From NCBI RefSeq assembly GCF_000264055.1, contig NZ_AJXL01000001.1, positions 1-64,000 on the forward strand: a stretch of 64,000 nt of DNA. Direction: 5' to 3'. This document shows, one piece after another, positions 43,258 through 52,388 of the stretch (position 1 is its first letter; every line of letters starts with the position of its first letter). This DNA is from Flavobacterium sp. ACAM 123. Its GTDB lineage: Bacteria > Bacteroidota > Bacteroidia > Flavobacteriales > Flavobacteriaceae. A program made the translations under genes and the position numbers. The notes under the pieces are model-generated. The model saw nothing but the letters and a program-made list of their open reading frames with translations. It ran no database searches and had not been told where the DNA came from.

Positions 43258-45210
43258 ATGAACAACAAAATCGTTCGTATTAGTGCGTTGTGCGTGCTAA
43301 TGAGTGCTTGTGCTTTTGCGCAACAAAAAGAAACAACTTCTACTCCTAATGAGTTAAATGAAGTTGTAATTTCAGATTCTAAATTTGCTTTGGCAAAAGA
43401 AAAATCAGGAAAGGTAATTGTGAAAATTACGGCTGAGGAATTGTCTAAGAAATCCGGTCAATCTCTTGCCACTATTTTAAGTACTGTTGCAGGTGTTGAA
43501 ATTAACGGAAACCAAAGTAGTGCTGGAAAAAATTTGGGCTACTATATTAGAGGAGGTCGCAACCGCCAAACCCTCATTCTAATTGATGGGATCCCTGTAA
43601 CAGATGCTTCTGGTATTAATTTAGAGTATGATCTTCGTCTGATTCCTGCAGAACAGGTGGAAAGTATTGAGATCATGAAAGGAGCGGCAAGTACCTTGTA
43701 CGGTTCAGGTGCTGCAGCCGGAGTTATTAATATCACTCTAAAAAAAGCAGGAAAGAAAGCAATTGCGGGAAATGCCTATATGAACGTTGGGACGCAAACC
43801 ACAGCAGATAGAACTAACTATCGTCCCGAAGACTACAACCAAGGGCTTTCTGTAAATGGAAATTTGGATAAATTTAATTATTATGCGTCTTTAAACAGTA
43901 CAGAGACAACAGGGATTTCTGAAGCGGCTGTTGCTAAACCAGCGGCTTATGAAGTTGATCGTTTTTCCCGATTAAACTCCTTGATCAAACTGGGTTTTAC
44001 GCCAACAAAAAAGCTGTCATTGGACTTTTTTGCAAATTACGATAGAATGAAAAATGATTTTGACGGAACATTTGATAATTTCAATAACCCTGACACCCCA
44101 TTAAATGTTTCGACTTCAGAACAGTTTCGTCTTGGGTTCTCTCCAAAGTACAAGTACGAAAAAGGCGAGTTTGTATTGAATTCAAGTTTTAATACAATCC
44201 TAAGGGACTATAATACTTTTAATAGTTATTCTAATTCGGTAGACATTAGCGATTATAAATCGAGAAGCGTTAATGTGGATGCATTCAACAAATATTCTTT
44301 TAGTAATCAATTTTTTGTAGTAGCAGGAGGGCAGTTTCAGTTCCATGAAATGGATTCGAATACACCATATGATGCAATTGCTTCGGAGTCTGCAAAATTT
44401 AATTCTATTGATCCTTATTTGACTGCAGTCTATAATTCTGATTTTGGTTTAAATCTTAATGTTGGTGGGCGTTTAAATATGCACAGTGTCTACAATAGTA
44501 ATTTTGTATTTAATGTGAATCCATCGTATTCTTTTTCTGAAATTCCATTGAAACTATTGGCATCTTACAGCACGGCGTATATTACGCCAAGTCTCTACCA
44601 ATTGTATTCTCCTTATGGAAATTTGGAATTAACTCCTGAGGAAAGTGCTACTGTTGAGGCAGGATTTGAGGTTTCATTATTAGATAAAAAATTGACTTTT
44701 AATACTATTACTTTTTACAGAGAAGAGCAAAATCCATTTGGATTCTACACTAATCCAGATACTTATGCTTCAAATTATATCAATATAGTGGGAAGAAATA
44801 ATGCGAAAGGAGTTGAAACTATGGTTGCTTATTCTTTTTCGAATGCGTTGAAGGTTAATGCAAATTATACATTTACTCAAGTGGAAGAACCTTTAAGTAG
44901 ATTAATTCCTAAACACAAAGGAAATGTTTCCTTAGACTATCAGGCAACCGCACGTTCTTTTTTTAATATTAATTATCAGTTCGTTGATAAAAGGAAAGAT
45001 GCTTTCTTTGATGGCGGAACGTTTGCTACCACAGCTGTTCTTTTAGACTCTTATCAGTTGGTCAATGCAATGGCTAAATATGATTTGATTAAAAACAGAT
45101 TGAATGTATTCGCGTCCGTAAACAATATCTTAAATGAAGAATTTGTTGAAACGGTTGGATATAGTACAAGAGGAAGAAATTTTAAAATAGGAGTAAACGT
45201 TTTGTTTTAG
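43258..45210 (+). CDS. btuB: TonB-dependent cobalamin receptor BtuB-like
   Basis: A 650-residue outer-membrane receptor. It has a signal peptide (ISALCVLMSACAFAQQ), a plug domain with GYYIRGGRNRQTLILIDGIP, VESIEIMKGAASTLYGSGAA and GVINITLK, and then a 22-strand barrel rich in aromatic strands. It ends FKIGVNVLF, the usual C-terminal aromatic residue. The cobalamin riboswitch in its leader supports cobalamin as ligand. A strong terminator follows the gene. It is about 20 kb from the B12-dependent CarH-like regulator. Confidence 0.93.
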   Translation: MNNKIVRISALCVLMSACAFAQQKETTSTPNELNEVVISDSKFALAKEKSGKVIVKITAEELSKKSGQSLATILSTVAGVEINGNQSSAGKNLGYYIRGGRNRQTLILIDGIPVTDASGINLEYDLRLIPAEQVESIEIMKGAASTLYGSGAAAGVINITLKKAGKKAIAGNAYMNVGTQTTADRTNYRPEDYNQGLSVNGNLDKFNYYASLNSTETTGISEAAVAKPAAYEVDRFSRLNSLIKLGFTPTKKLSLDFFANYDRMKNDFDGTFDNFNNPDTPLNVSTSEQFRLGFSPKYKYEKGEFVLNSSFNTILRDYNTFNSYSNSVDISDYKSRSVNVDAFNKYSFSNQFFVVAGGQFQFHEMDSNTPYDAIASESAKFNSIDPYLTAVYNSDFGLNLNVGGRLNMHSVYNSNFVFNVNPSYSFSEIPLKLLASYSTAYITPSLYQLYSPYGNLELTPEESATVEAGFEVSLLDKKLTFNTITFYREEQNPFGFYTNPDTYASNYINIVGRNNAKGVETMVAYSFSNALKVNANYTFTQVEEPLSRLIPKHKGNVSLDYQATARSFFNINYQFVDKRKDAFFDGGTFATTAVLLDSYQLVNAMAKYDLIKNRLNVFASVNNILNEEFVETVGYSTRGRNFKIGVNVLF

Positions 45211-45228
45211 TCGGTTTTTCTTGAGAAT

Positions 45229-45262
45229 TAAAAAAGGCTTTCAGTGATGAAAGCCTTTTTTA
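45229..45262 (+). terminator. strong terminator of btuB
   Basis: A 12-bp perfect stem, AAAAGGCTTTCA against TGAAAGCCTTTT, with a GTGA loop and T tail. Confidence 0.85.
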
Positions 45263-45506
45263 GTTTTATCTTCTTTCCAGTTAATGATACAAAAGGAATT
45301 TATATTTTATTCCAATGTATCGTGGTATTCTACAACTTGTATATTCAATCGATTAAAAAATATGCAGATGTAGTACTACGCTAATTTATGCTTTGGTCCA
45401 AAACGTTCTGTTATCATGCAGTTGGATTACAGAAAAGATATAAGCGGTATGAAGCGAAAGTGGTGTCAAACATCCTAGACACTATCTTTTATTTACAATT
45501 GGTGTA

Positions 45507-46952
45507 TTAGTCCAACGCTTTTAAAATACCTTCTGGCGCTTTTTCTAGATACATTTGGTTTTGCAACCCATTCAAAGATTTTGTATCTTTAAAATAGTTG
45601 AATTCTTTTTCAGGACTTTGCTTGAGCATTTTGCCTGTTCCTGTAATTTTTCCTATCGCAGTACTTAACAAAGGTTCGGTTTTGTTTCCAAGGACATCTA
45701 AATTCCCCAAATTTTCTTTAAGTAGATAAGTAGGTGTTAGTCCGTCGAAGTAATCCCCGAAACCGTCTGCATTTACTATTTTTAAGACGATTGGCTGCAT
45801 GGCATAGCGGTGATTGGGATTTCTATTTTCTGTTCCAAAAGTAGGGGAGTCGTATAGCGTGACAGAACCTACGTTTTTACCAGTAGTGACATCTCCTATT
45901 TGTACAACATCCATATAAGATTTCAATCCGTTTATAACTAGCTCACTTGCTGAAGCGGAACTTTTTGTTGTAAGGATGTAAATTTTGTTCAGATTCAAAC
46001 TGTTTATGGCTGTGCTTCCTATCTTATCTGTAAACAGGTTTTTTAACGCGTCAGGATTATTGGATTCAAAATAGCTATTGATTTTTGGATTCCATTGCTG
46101 CTTTGCAAAAACTTTTCCAGTGTATTGCCCGGTAATCATGCTGGCTAGACGGGTAGCAGTAAGCACAGATCCACCAGAATTATATCTTAAGTCAAGAACT
46201 AAGTCGGTCACGCCTTGTGATTTTAAACTTGCGAATGCCTCGTTTAACTTATCGTCATAATCGGCATAAAAACCATTATACATCAAGTAACCAATTTTAT
46301 GTGTTCCATTAGTGATGACTTTATTGATCAAAATTGGATTTTCGGCTAATACTGTTTTGGTCAATGCAACCGATTTTCCATTTGAGGTAATGGCTCCGGC
46401 ATTATAATCAGCTAAATTCAGCGTGTAAGATTCTAAGGCTAGCAAAGATTGGTAATTACTTACCGTAAGTTGCGTTCCATTTATCCCATTAAAAATTGTT
46501 CCACGTCGAATGTCTTTTGTTGCTGCATCTGAACCCGGAATAATATAGCGCACATAGCCAAATATTTCGGTGGTACTTCCAGCTTTGTAAACTAATCCAA
46601 ATTCAGCACCATCATTTTTAGTGGTTCCTTGCAATGCTCCTTCAAGTTCTAAATAATCATCTACGATCCAGCTGAATCGATCGATAGACTTATCGACTCT
46701 TAAGGCATTAAATAATTCTTCAGGAACAGGATACCCTCTTAGGAAAGTGTTTAACTCATTTTGTGTTGCAAAGCGATCATCAGATAAGTTTGGTACATCC
46801 GCTTGCCATAAATAATATTGGTTTAGTCCTTTCCAAATAAAATCCTGAACTTCCAGATTTATCGGTGCCGCAGTGTCATCCATGTCTTGACAGCTTTGGA
46901 AAGAAAAAACAACTAAAAAGAGTAGTAATGCAAATTTAAAAGTAAGTTTCAT
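45507..46952 (-). CDS. S41 family peptidase, lipoprotein
   Basis: An exported C-terminal-processing-type protease. The signal is LLLFLVVFSFQSCQ (lipobox SFQSC), so it is a lipoprotein. An N-terminal helical region (about 30-100) is followed by a PDZ-like part (IFGYVRYIIPGSDAATKDIR) and the S41 core with DLRYNSGGSV. The catalytic Ser is in KSSASASELV and the Lys in VTTGKNVGSV. At 481 residues it is typical for flavobacterial S41 lipoproteins. It is divergent from the sigma factor gene. Confidence 0.88.
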   Translation of the reverse strand: MKLTFKFALLLFLVVFSFQSCQDMDDTAAPINLEVQDFIWKGLNQYYLWQADVPNLSDDRFATQNELNTFLRGYPVPEELFNALRVDKSIDRFSWIVDDYLELEGALQGTTKNDGAEFGLVYKAGSTTEIFGYVRYIIPGSDAATKDIRRGTIFNGINGTQLTVSNYQSLLALESYTLNLADYNAGAITSNGKSVALTKTVLAENPILINKVITNGTHKIGYLMYNGFYADYDDKLNEAFASLKSQGVTDLVLDLRYNSGGSVLTATRLASMITGQYTGKVFAKQQWNPKINSYFESNNPDALKNLFTDKIGSTAINSLNLNKIYILTTKSSASASELVINGLKSYMDVVQIGDVTTGKNVGSVTLYDSPTFGTENRNPNHRYAMQPIVLKIVNADGFGDYFDGLTPTYLLKENLGNLDVLGNKTEPLLSTAIGKITGTGKMLKQSPEKEFNYFKDTKSLNGLQNQMYLEKAPEGILKALD

Positions 46953-47079
46953 ATCGTTGGTATTATTTCCTTAATCTACGTAAAAATACTATCTTTAGTT
47001 TTAATTTTGCAATTTTTTGTAACAAAAATAAAACTGCTTCGTCTTGAAAGTATAAGGGAATCTAATAATGTATTGATTT

Positions 47080-47589
47080 ATGAATGAAATAGAGTTTCTA
47101 CGGATTACGGCTCCATTCAAAGACAAAGTCTTTCGATTAGCAAAACGATTGCTAATAAGTACAGAGAAAGCTGAGGATGCTACTCAAGAGATTTTAAGTA
47201 AATTATGGATTAAAAGCGAAAACTTATTTAAGTTCAACAGTGTAGAGGCGTTTGCCATGACGATGACAAAAAATTATTGTTTGGATCAGTTAAAGTCAAA
47301 AAGAGCTCAAAACGTAAAGATCAATCATGATAATTATACTGACAAAGCACCAAGGTTAGATAAAGTAGTGGAAGATGGTGACAGTTTGAATTGGGTTGAA
47401 AAAATTATTAATCAATTGCCGGAACAGCAAAAAATGCTAATACAGATGCGGGATATTGAACAATATGAGTTTGAAGAAATTGCAAAAATATTGCAAATGA
47501 ACGAAATTGCTATCCGAGTGGCGCTTTCAAGAGCAAGAAAAACAATAAGGGAAAATATGACTAAAATCCACAGTTATGGAATTGAATAA
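47080..47589 (+). CDS. RNA polymerase sigma-70 family (ECF) factor
   Basis: A 169-residue extracytoplasmic-function sigma factor. Region 2 reads KVFRLAKRLLISTEKAEDAT and QEILSKLWIK, and region 4 reads LPEQQKMLIQMRDIEQYEFE with IRVALSRARKTIRE. Its gene overlaps the next by 14 bp. The partner gene encodes a membrane protein that looks like an anti-sigma factor. A TAATTTTG element is at 47001-47008. Confidence 0.9.
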   Translation: MNEIEFLRITAPFKDKVFRLAKRLLISTEKAEDATQEILSKLWIKSENLFKFNSVEAFAMTMTKNYCLDQLKSKRAQNVKINHDNYTDKAPRLDKVVEDGDSLNWVEKIINQLPEQQKMLIQMRDIEQYEFEEIAKILQMNEIAIRVALSRARKTIRENMTKIHSYGIE

Positions 47590-48031
47590 AATAGAAAGAG
47601 TAGTCGAAAAATACTTTGACGGCGGGACTAGTAGTGAAGAGGAGAAAGAGTTACGAAAATATTTCGCTTCATCTGATGTTGCGCCTCATTTAAAACAATA
47701 TAAGCCAATTTTCGGATATTTTTCAAATGCAGCTGGGCACGAGTTAACGCAAGAAATTCAGGTTTTTCCTAAATTTCAGCATAAAAAACAAACTAAACTT
47801 TGGTTGTCGATTGCTGCTTCAATAGTTGTTTTAGTTATTGCTGGAACCTATGTTTATTTTGAAAGGGAAGTTTCAAGCCAAGATCTTGGAACTTGCGACA
47901 ATCCAGAGGCAGCGATGAAAGAAACACAAAAAGTATTAACAATGTTGTCCAGTCATGTGAATGTTGGCATAGAAAGTGTTAAAGATTTAGAACAATATGA
48001 GAATTCAAAAGATTTAATTTTTAAACAATAA
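47576..48031 (+). CDS. putative anti-sigma factor, single-pass membrane protein
   Basis: A 151-residue protein whose start overlaps the sigma gene by 14 bp. The N-terminal cytoplasmic part is VVEKYFDGGTSSEEEKELRK, the transmembrane helix is LWLSIAASIVVLVIAGTYVY (about residues 79-98), and a short periplasmic domain follows. Gene order and topology are those of anti-sigma factors, but there is no zinc-binding HxxxCxxC motif. Function is inferred from context. Confidence 0.72.
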   Translation: MELNKIERVVEKYFDGGTSSEEEKELRKYFASSDVAPHLKQYKPIFGYFSNAAGHELTQEIQVFPKFQHKKQTKLWLSIAASIVVLVIAGTYVYFEREVSSQDLGTCDNPEAAMKETQKVLTMLSSHVNVGIESVKDLEQYENSKDLIFKQ

Positions 48032-48045
48032 TAAATAGAATAGAA

Positions 48046-48576
48046 ATGAGAAAAGTTATAATTACATTAGTACTTGCATTAATAACAAGCCCATTTTTTG
48101 CGCAAGCCGCTTTCGATAAATTTGACGGGCAAGATGATGTCACTTCGATTATCGTAAATAAAAAAATGTTTGAATTGATGAGTAAGGTTAAAGTGGACGC
48201 TTCTGATAGGGAAACGCAGCAATATATGAATTTGATAAAAAAGCTGGACAATCTAAAAGTTTTTACTACCAGTAGTGTTAAAGCGACTACTGATATGAAG
48301 TCAGCTGCTGAGAAGTATGTAAGAACGGCAGGTTTAGAAGAATTGATGCGAGTCAATGACAGCGGTAAAAACATCAAAATATTGGTAAAATCCGGAGCGA
48401 CAGACTCTCAAATTAAAGAATTATTAATGTTTATTGAAGGTGGAAGTAAGGCAAACGAAACCGTTTTGATGTCGCTGACAGGTAATTTTGATTTGAATGA
48501 AATTTCTATTCTTACCGATAAAATGAGAATTCCAGGAGGAGACGATTTAAAGAAAGCAACTAAAGGAAAGAAATAA
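48046..48576 (+). CDS. DUF4252 protein (first of a pair)
   Basis: A 176-residue exported protein with signal peptide (VIITLVLALITSPFFAQA). The DUF4252 body has DVTSIIVNKKMFELMSKV, KLDNLKVFTTSS and a C-terminal MSLTGNFDLNEISILTDKM. It lies 14 bp after the anti-sigma gene and 1 bp before the second DUF4252 gene. The family is typical of Bacteroidota and has no known function. Confidence 0.85.
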   Translation: MRKVIITLVLALITSPFFAQAAFDKFDGQDDVTSIIVNKKMFELMSKVKVDASDRETQQYMNLIKKLDNLKVFTTSSVKATTDMKSAAEKYVRTAGLEELMRVNDSGKNIKILVKSGATDSQIKELLMFIEGGSKANETVLMSLTGNFDLNEISILTDKMRIPGGDDLKKATKGKK

Positions 48577-48577
48577 T

Positions 48578-49114
48578 ATGAAAAAGTTTTATAGCATCAC
48601 GATATTTATGTTTTTGTTAGTTGTAGGCTGTAGTTCAGAACCTACGCTACAAAAGTATTTTGTAGAAAACACGGAAAATAAAAATTTTATTGTTTTAGAT
48701 GTTTCTCCAAGTGTCTTAAACGTAGACAGAGCGAAATTATCTGCAGAGCAAATTGAAGCTTTAGATTCATTTGACAAAATGAATGTTTTAGCATTTAAGC
48801 TTAATGAAACTAATAAAGTGCAATTTGAAGCAGAACGGACCAAGGTTAATAAAATTCTAAAGAACAAAAAGTACCAAGAACTTATGAAGTATGGTTCTGG
48901 TTCGATAGGGGCTTCAATTAGCTATGTAGGGTCAGAAGAGCATATAGAGGAGTTTGTATTGTTTGCAAATAGTAAAGAGGCTGGATTTGCTGTAATACGG
49001 GTTTTAGGTACCGATATGAATCCTAATTCTGTTGTCACATTGATGTCTGTTTTGAAAAGTTCTAATATTGATATGGCACAATTAAAACCTTTAGAGGAAA
49101 TGTTTAAAAAATAA
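48578..49114 (+). CDS. DUF4252 lipoprotein (second of a pair)
   Basis: A 178-residue lipoprotein (FLLVVGCSSEP, lipobox VVGC). It shares the DUF4252 fold pattern with its neighbour, with VLDVSPSVLNVDRAKLSAEQ and SVVTLMSVLKSSNIDMAQL in aligned positions. It is the last gene of the four-gene sigma operon, before a strong terminator. Sigma, anti-sigma and two surface proteins suggest an envelope-stress unit. That is inference. Confidence 0.83.
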   Translation: MKKFYSITIFMFLLVVGCSSEPTLQKYFVENTENKNFIVLDVSPSVLNVDRAKLSAEQIEALDSFDKMNVLAFKLNETNKVQFEAERTKVNKILKNKKYQELMKYGSGSIGASISYVGSEEHIEEFVLFANSKEAGFAVIRVLGTDMNPNSVVTLMSVLKSSNIDMAQLKPLEEMFKK

Positions 49115-49133
49115 AACAAGATATTATTAATGA

Positions 49134-49168
49134 GAAGCGTCCCTGCAATTTGTTGGGACGCTTTTTTT
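49134..49168 (+). terminator. terminator of the sigma operon
   Basis: A 9-bp perfect stem AAGCGTCCC against GGGACGCTT with a T7 tail, 20 bp after the last stop. Confidence 0.85.
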
Positions 49169-49489
49169 ATAGATTTTACTATAGGAAAGGTAGCAAAAGT
49201 GAGGGTATAGAAACTATTTTTTACGATTGATAAGTAGTATTTAAAGCGTATCTGCTACTTGCTTACTGTGAAAGCTATAGTTTTTTATGTACCACGGGAT
49301 GTTTAGTTTTTTTAATTCTAAGTTGAAAGTCCATTTGTAACAGAATTCTGTTAAATTGTTAATTCTGGGGAATAATTGAAAAATCACTAAAAGTTGGTAT
49401 TGTAAAAAAGTTCCTATCCTTGTTTCTTTGTATTAGAATAAGAAGGGTCATTTTTGGGCTGTTTCTACAATTTAAATTAATGTTATATC

Positions 49490-49778
49490 ATGGATCGGAA
49501 ACACAATTTAGCTAATATAGGTCTGTCAAGAACGAAGCATAAGAATGACACACTCTTTTTGTATTTAGGTGTTTTTTTTATTGTTGCTGTGGGATGCTGC
49601 ATCGCATTTTTGTTATTTAGTTTTTTTTAATAAAGCAAGGAGGATAGGTATTCAAAGAGTGTCTGGAAAAAAGGCAGAAATAAAAGAGCTAAAGCAAGAT
49701 TTGCTGTTTATAACGTTGTTTTTATTCGTGACCATATTTGCAATGGATATCGTTTTTCCCAATAAGGCGCCGCTTTAA
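49490..49778 (+). pseudogene. possible small membrane protein with T-run frameshift
   Basis: An ATG at 49490 opens MDRKHNLANIGLSRTKHKND and a membrane helix (LYLGVFFIVAVGCCIAFLLF), ending at TAA 49628-49630 after a run of eight T. One extra T would join it to the overlapping frame NKARRIGIQRVSGKKAEI, followed by a second helix and the ending FPNKAPL. The join is only a hypothesis. The two parts could also be chance frames, and the end overlaps a dispersed repeat. Confidence 0.3.
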
Positions 49779-49830
49779 AAAAAACAAACGCTATTAAACT
49801 AAATTGAAGCAAGCTTGATTATTTTAGTAG
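49754..49830. repeat. copy of a dispersed hairpin repeat
   Basis: CCCAATAAGGCGCCGCTTT then CAAACGCTATTAAACTAAAT and AAGCAAGCTTGATTATTTTAG match, with substitutions, the two copies at 59525-59562 and 59620-59709. The central AAGC...GCTT part and the ACTAAA/TTTAGT arms form a hairpin. Confidence 0.6.
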
Positions 49831-50440
49831 TGTCTACGGGTGGAATATTACTCTCATATTAGCATATTTCAGACAATATTAAAATATACTGTAAAGCATT
49901 TATTTCTGATTATCAAACAACATTTAAATAACACTATATACGATTGGGGTCGACTAACGGTTGGCTAAATTTTTATAGGCAGATGCTTATATTGTTCTTC
50001 GATAAAAAAAAGCCAATTTATAACCTCTTAAATAAAATCGTAGTTTAGAGTTATAAAAATCAAAATACGATGAGTAAAAATAATTATTTTTCTAATACAT
50101 CTGTTTTATGACAGCTTATTACTTTGATAAGCGACTTTTGCAAACGCGGCTTTTTGCTTTGAAGTAAAATGATAGAGTGAAGTGAGATTACCTTAAAGGT
50201 AAGAGTGATCTCATCTATTTCATAAATGAAGTTCTTGGATAAATTTTATAGACCACATTATTAATATACTGAGTCAAAGAAGCTAAATGGAAAAGTGGAC
50301 AAACATGTAGAAAGAAAAACTAAGTGAGATTTTGTAGATAGGATTTTTTATAAATATAATACTATTGTAGTAGTTCAGTTTTTAAAAAACATTAGGAAAA
50401 ATGAGACTACTTTTTCGTTCTACAAAGGGAATAAAAATAA
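49831..50440. other. gene-poor interval
   Basis: No gene is supported here. All frames are short and composition is very AT-rich. Confidence 0.4.
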
Positions 50441-50593
50441 ATCGATGCTTGGTTCATTGCTGTGTGACTGATTCTCCTTAAACATAGAGACGTAGGCTTT
50501 TTGAGCATATCCGGACGGGTGAAAAGGATATGCGCCTTTACAACTACTTCAGCAACCTGACTACCCGTGATCTTCGTTTCACCAAGCATCGAT
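50441..50593. repeat. 153-bp segment bounded by perfect 13-bp inverted repeats
   Basis: ATCGATGCTTGGT (50441-50453) and ACCAAGCATCGAT (50581-50593) are exact reverse complements. The interior is less AT-rich than its surroundings and has nested pairings, CATATCC (50506-50512) with GGATATG (50526-50532), and CGGGT (50516-50520) with ACCCG (50563-50567). A miniature transposable element or structured RNA is possible. A 60-codon minus-strand frame (50407-50589) covers it but has no family features. Confidence 0.5.
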
Positions 50594-50949
50594 ACAATTT
50601 TTATTAGATTAGATTAAATCGTCTAAAACAAAAATACTGAAGTTGAAATTTTTTCAGCATTTTTACTTTTATAATTATGACATTTGATTTATACTGATTA
50701 GATGTGTATCTCAATAGCAAAGTTACAATACTTTTATTAAAAGTAAGTTACATAGTTATTCAGTTTTATTATATCATTTACAGGTTTATACACTGACCAT
50801 AATAAATAAGCTAGGAAGCTATTATCAAGATTATTTTTTCCTAATTTTCCTAATTTTGAAAAAGTAGTGTTCTAAAATTTAAGTCAATTTCTGTAATTGC
50901 AATGTTTATATTTTATTGCTATCCTGATCTAACCTTCTAATAATCGGGC

Positions 50950-51203
50950 TTTAATATTAATCAATGTTTATTTGGTTTGCACCTGATAAATGAAAGCAAC
51001 CAAAAGACTATTGCAGTTGTTGAAAGCGAGAAAACAGCCGTTTTAATAAGTGTTTTTAAACCTCAATATACTTGGGCTGCAACAGGAATGAAAGGCGGGT
51101 TTAAATACGAAAATTTGAAGCCTATTAAAGAGTTTAAAATTATTGCGTTTCCTGATAAAAGCGAGTTTAACGATTAGCACAATAAAGCACTATCTAAGGC
51201 AGT
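50950..51203 (+). pseudogene. fragment of a DUF6371-type mobile-element protein
   Basis: The plus frame from about 50950 reads QCLFGLHLINESNQKTIAVV, then ESEKTAVLISVFKPQYTW, AATGMKGGFKYENLKPIKEF and KIIAFPDKSEFND. A TAG (51175-51177) stands where the family usually has Trp, and the frame resumes with HNKALSKAVK. This matches the Toprim-like core of DUF6371 proteins, which are carried by mobilisable elements of Bacteroidota. Both ends are missing, so it is a remnant. No full-length start is present. Confidence 0.72.
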
Positions 51204-51213
51204 GAAGGTTGTT

Positions 51214-52387
51214 TTATTCTTCTACATTTTTCATTTTCATTAAAAGGGCATATGCGCCTTTGATAACTATAGATGCTTCTTTTAAATCAGCTGAAATTAT
51301 CTCGGTGAAGTCATTATCTGTATTTCCAGTACTCACTTCTTTCATTTCATATTCCTTGTTTCCTTTGTCTACAAAAACATAATTTTTATTTTCAAAATTG
51401 ACAATGGCTTCTGATGGTAATACATTAGATTGTTGGCTGTGCAGTTCTACTTCGGCATTCATATACATGCCCGGCAAAAGGGCTTTGTCATAATTGGTAA
51501 AATGACAATGTATTATGGTAGTTCTATTTTCAGAAAAGTCCTGACCAATCAGAATAATTTTACACGGATATATTTTGCTTGGATTCGTGTTTGTATAAGC
51601 AATAAGTGATTGACCAATAGCCAATTTATTAATGTCTTTTTCAAAAACGGTTAGTGCTAAATGGATATCTGTTGGATTTACAATTTCGAAAAGTATATCA
51701 CTTGGGCTAACATATTTGCCAATATTCACATTGACTTTAGATACATAACCGCTTATTGGCGAATAAATATTAATGCTTTTTGAAATGGTTTTGGCTGATA
51801 CGCTATTTGGGTTGATACCTGCAAACTTTAGTTTCTCTGCATAGGACTGCACCATTACGGAAAGCGAATTGTATTCGGCTTTTGCTTGTTGGTATACTTT
51901 GTCGCTACTGGCTTTACTTTGGTTGAGTTCTTTTTGTCTTTCAAATTCTGCTTTGGCATAGCCAATTTTGGCTTTCGCCAAAAGATAATCTTCCTGTAAT
52001 TGAATGTATTGTTGGTCTTCCACTACACACAATACCTGACCCTTTTTCACATACATTCCTTCTAATAATTCAGTTTTTTTTAGGTTAGCCGCCCATTGGA
52101 ACACTTATAGAGACTAAATTTTGCGGTGGCACATCAATTTTTCCGTTTAACTTGAGAGTTGTCGAAATTTCTCTTTGCTCTATTTTTCCAGTTTGAACAC
52201 CAGCGTTTTTTATTTGGGCATCAGTAAGTGTTGTCGTATTTTCGCTAGTTGGTTTGGCTTCAGCTTCGTTTTCTGTTTTTTTGTTTCCACAGGAAGAAAA
52301 AATTAAAACGGATATAATTGCTATAAATAGATGTTTACTCACCATTTTACTATTGTTTTTTTGGTGTTCGTTACTTTTTGATTTCAT
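51214..52387 (-). pseudogene. RND efflux periplasmic adaptor (HlyD/CusB type), one frameshift
   Basis: The N-terminal part (52387-52085) encodes a lipoprotein signal (VLIFSSCGNKK), AQIKNAGVQTGKIEQREIST and LVSISVPMGG, then meets a stop. The remainder continues from a shifted frame as LKKTELLEGMYVKKGQVLCV, the lipoyl-like domain, the coiled-coil hairpin and the barrel to the C-terminus. One surplus base near 52083 (GGCTAACCTA, expected codons for GGYL) explains the break. It starts 1 bp after the pump gene. It is either a young pseudogene or a sequencing error. If real, the pump lacks a normal adaptor. Confidence 0.8.
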
Positions 52388-52388
52388 T

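Noticed and set aside
50407-50589. 60-codon minus-strand frame
   Set aside because: It lies over the inverted-repeat-bounded segment. I briefly considered an adaptor-protein fragment because of KAHILF, but the match is too weak.
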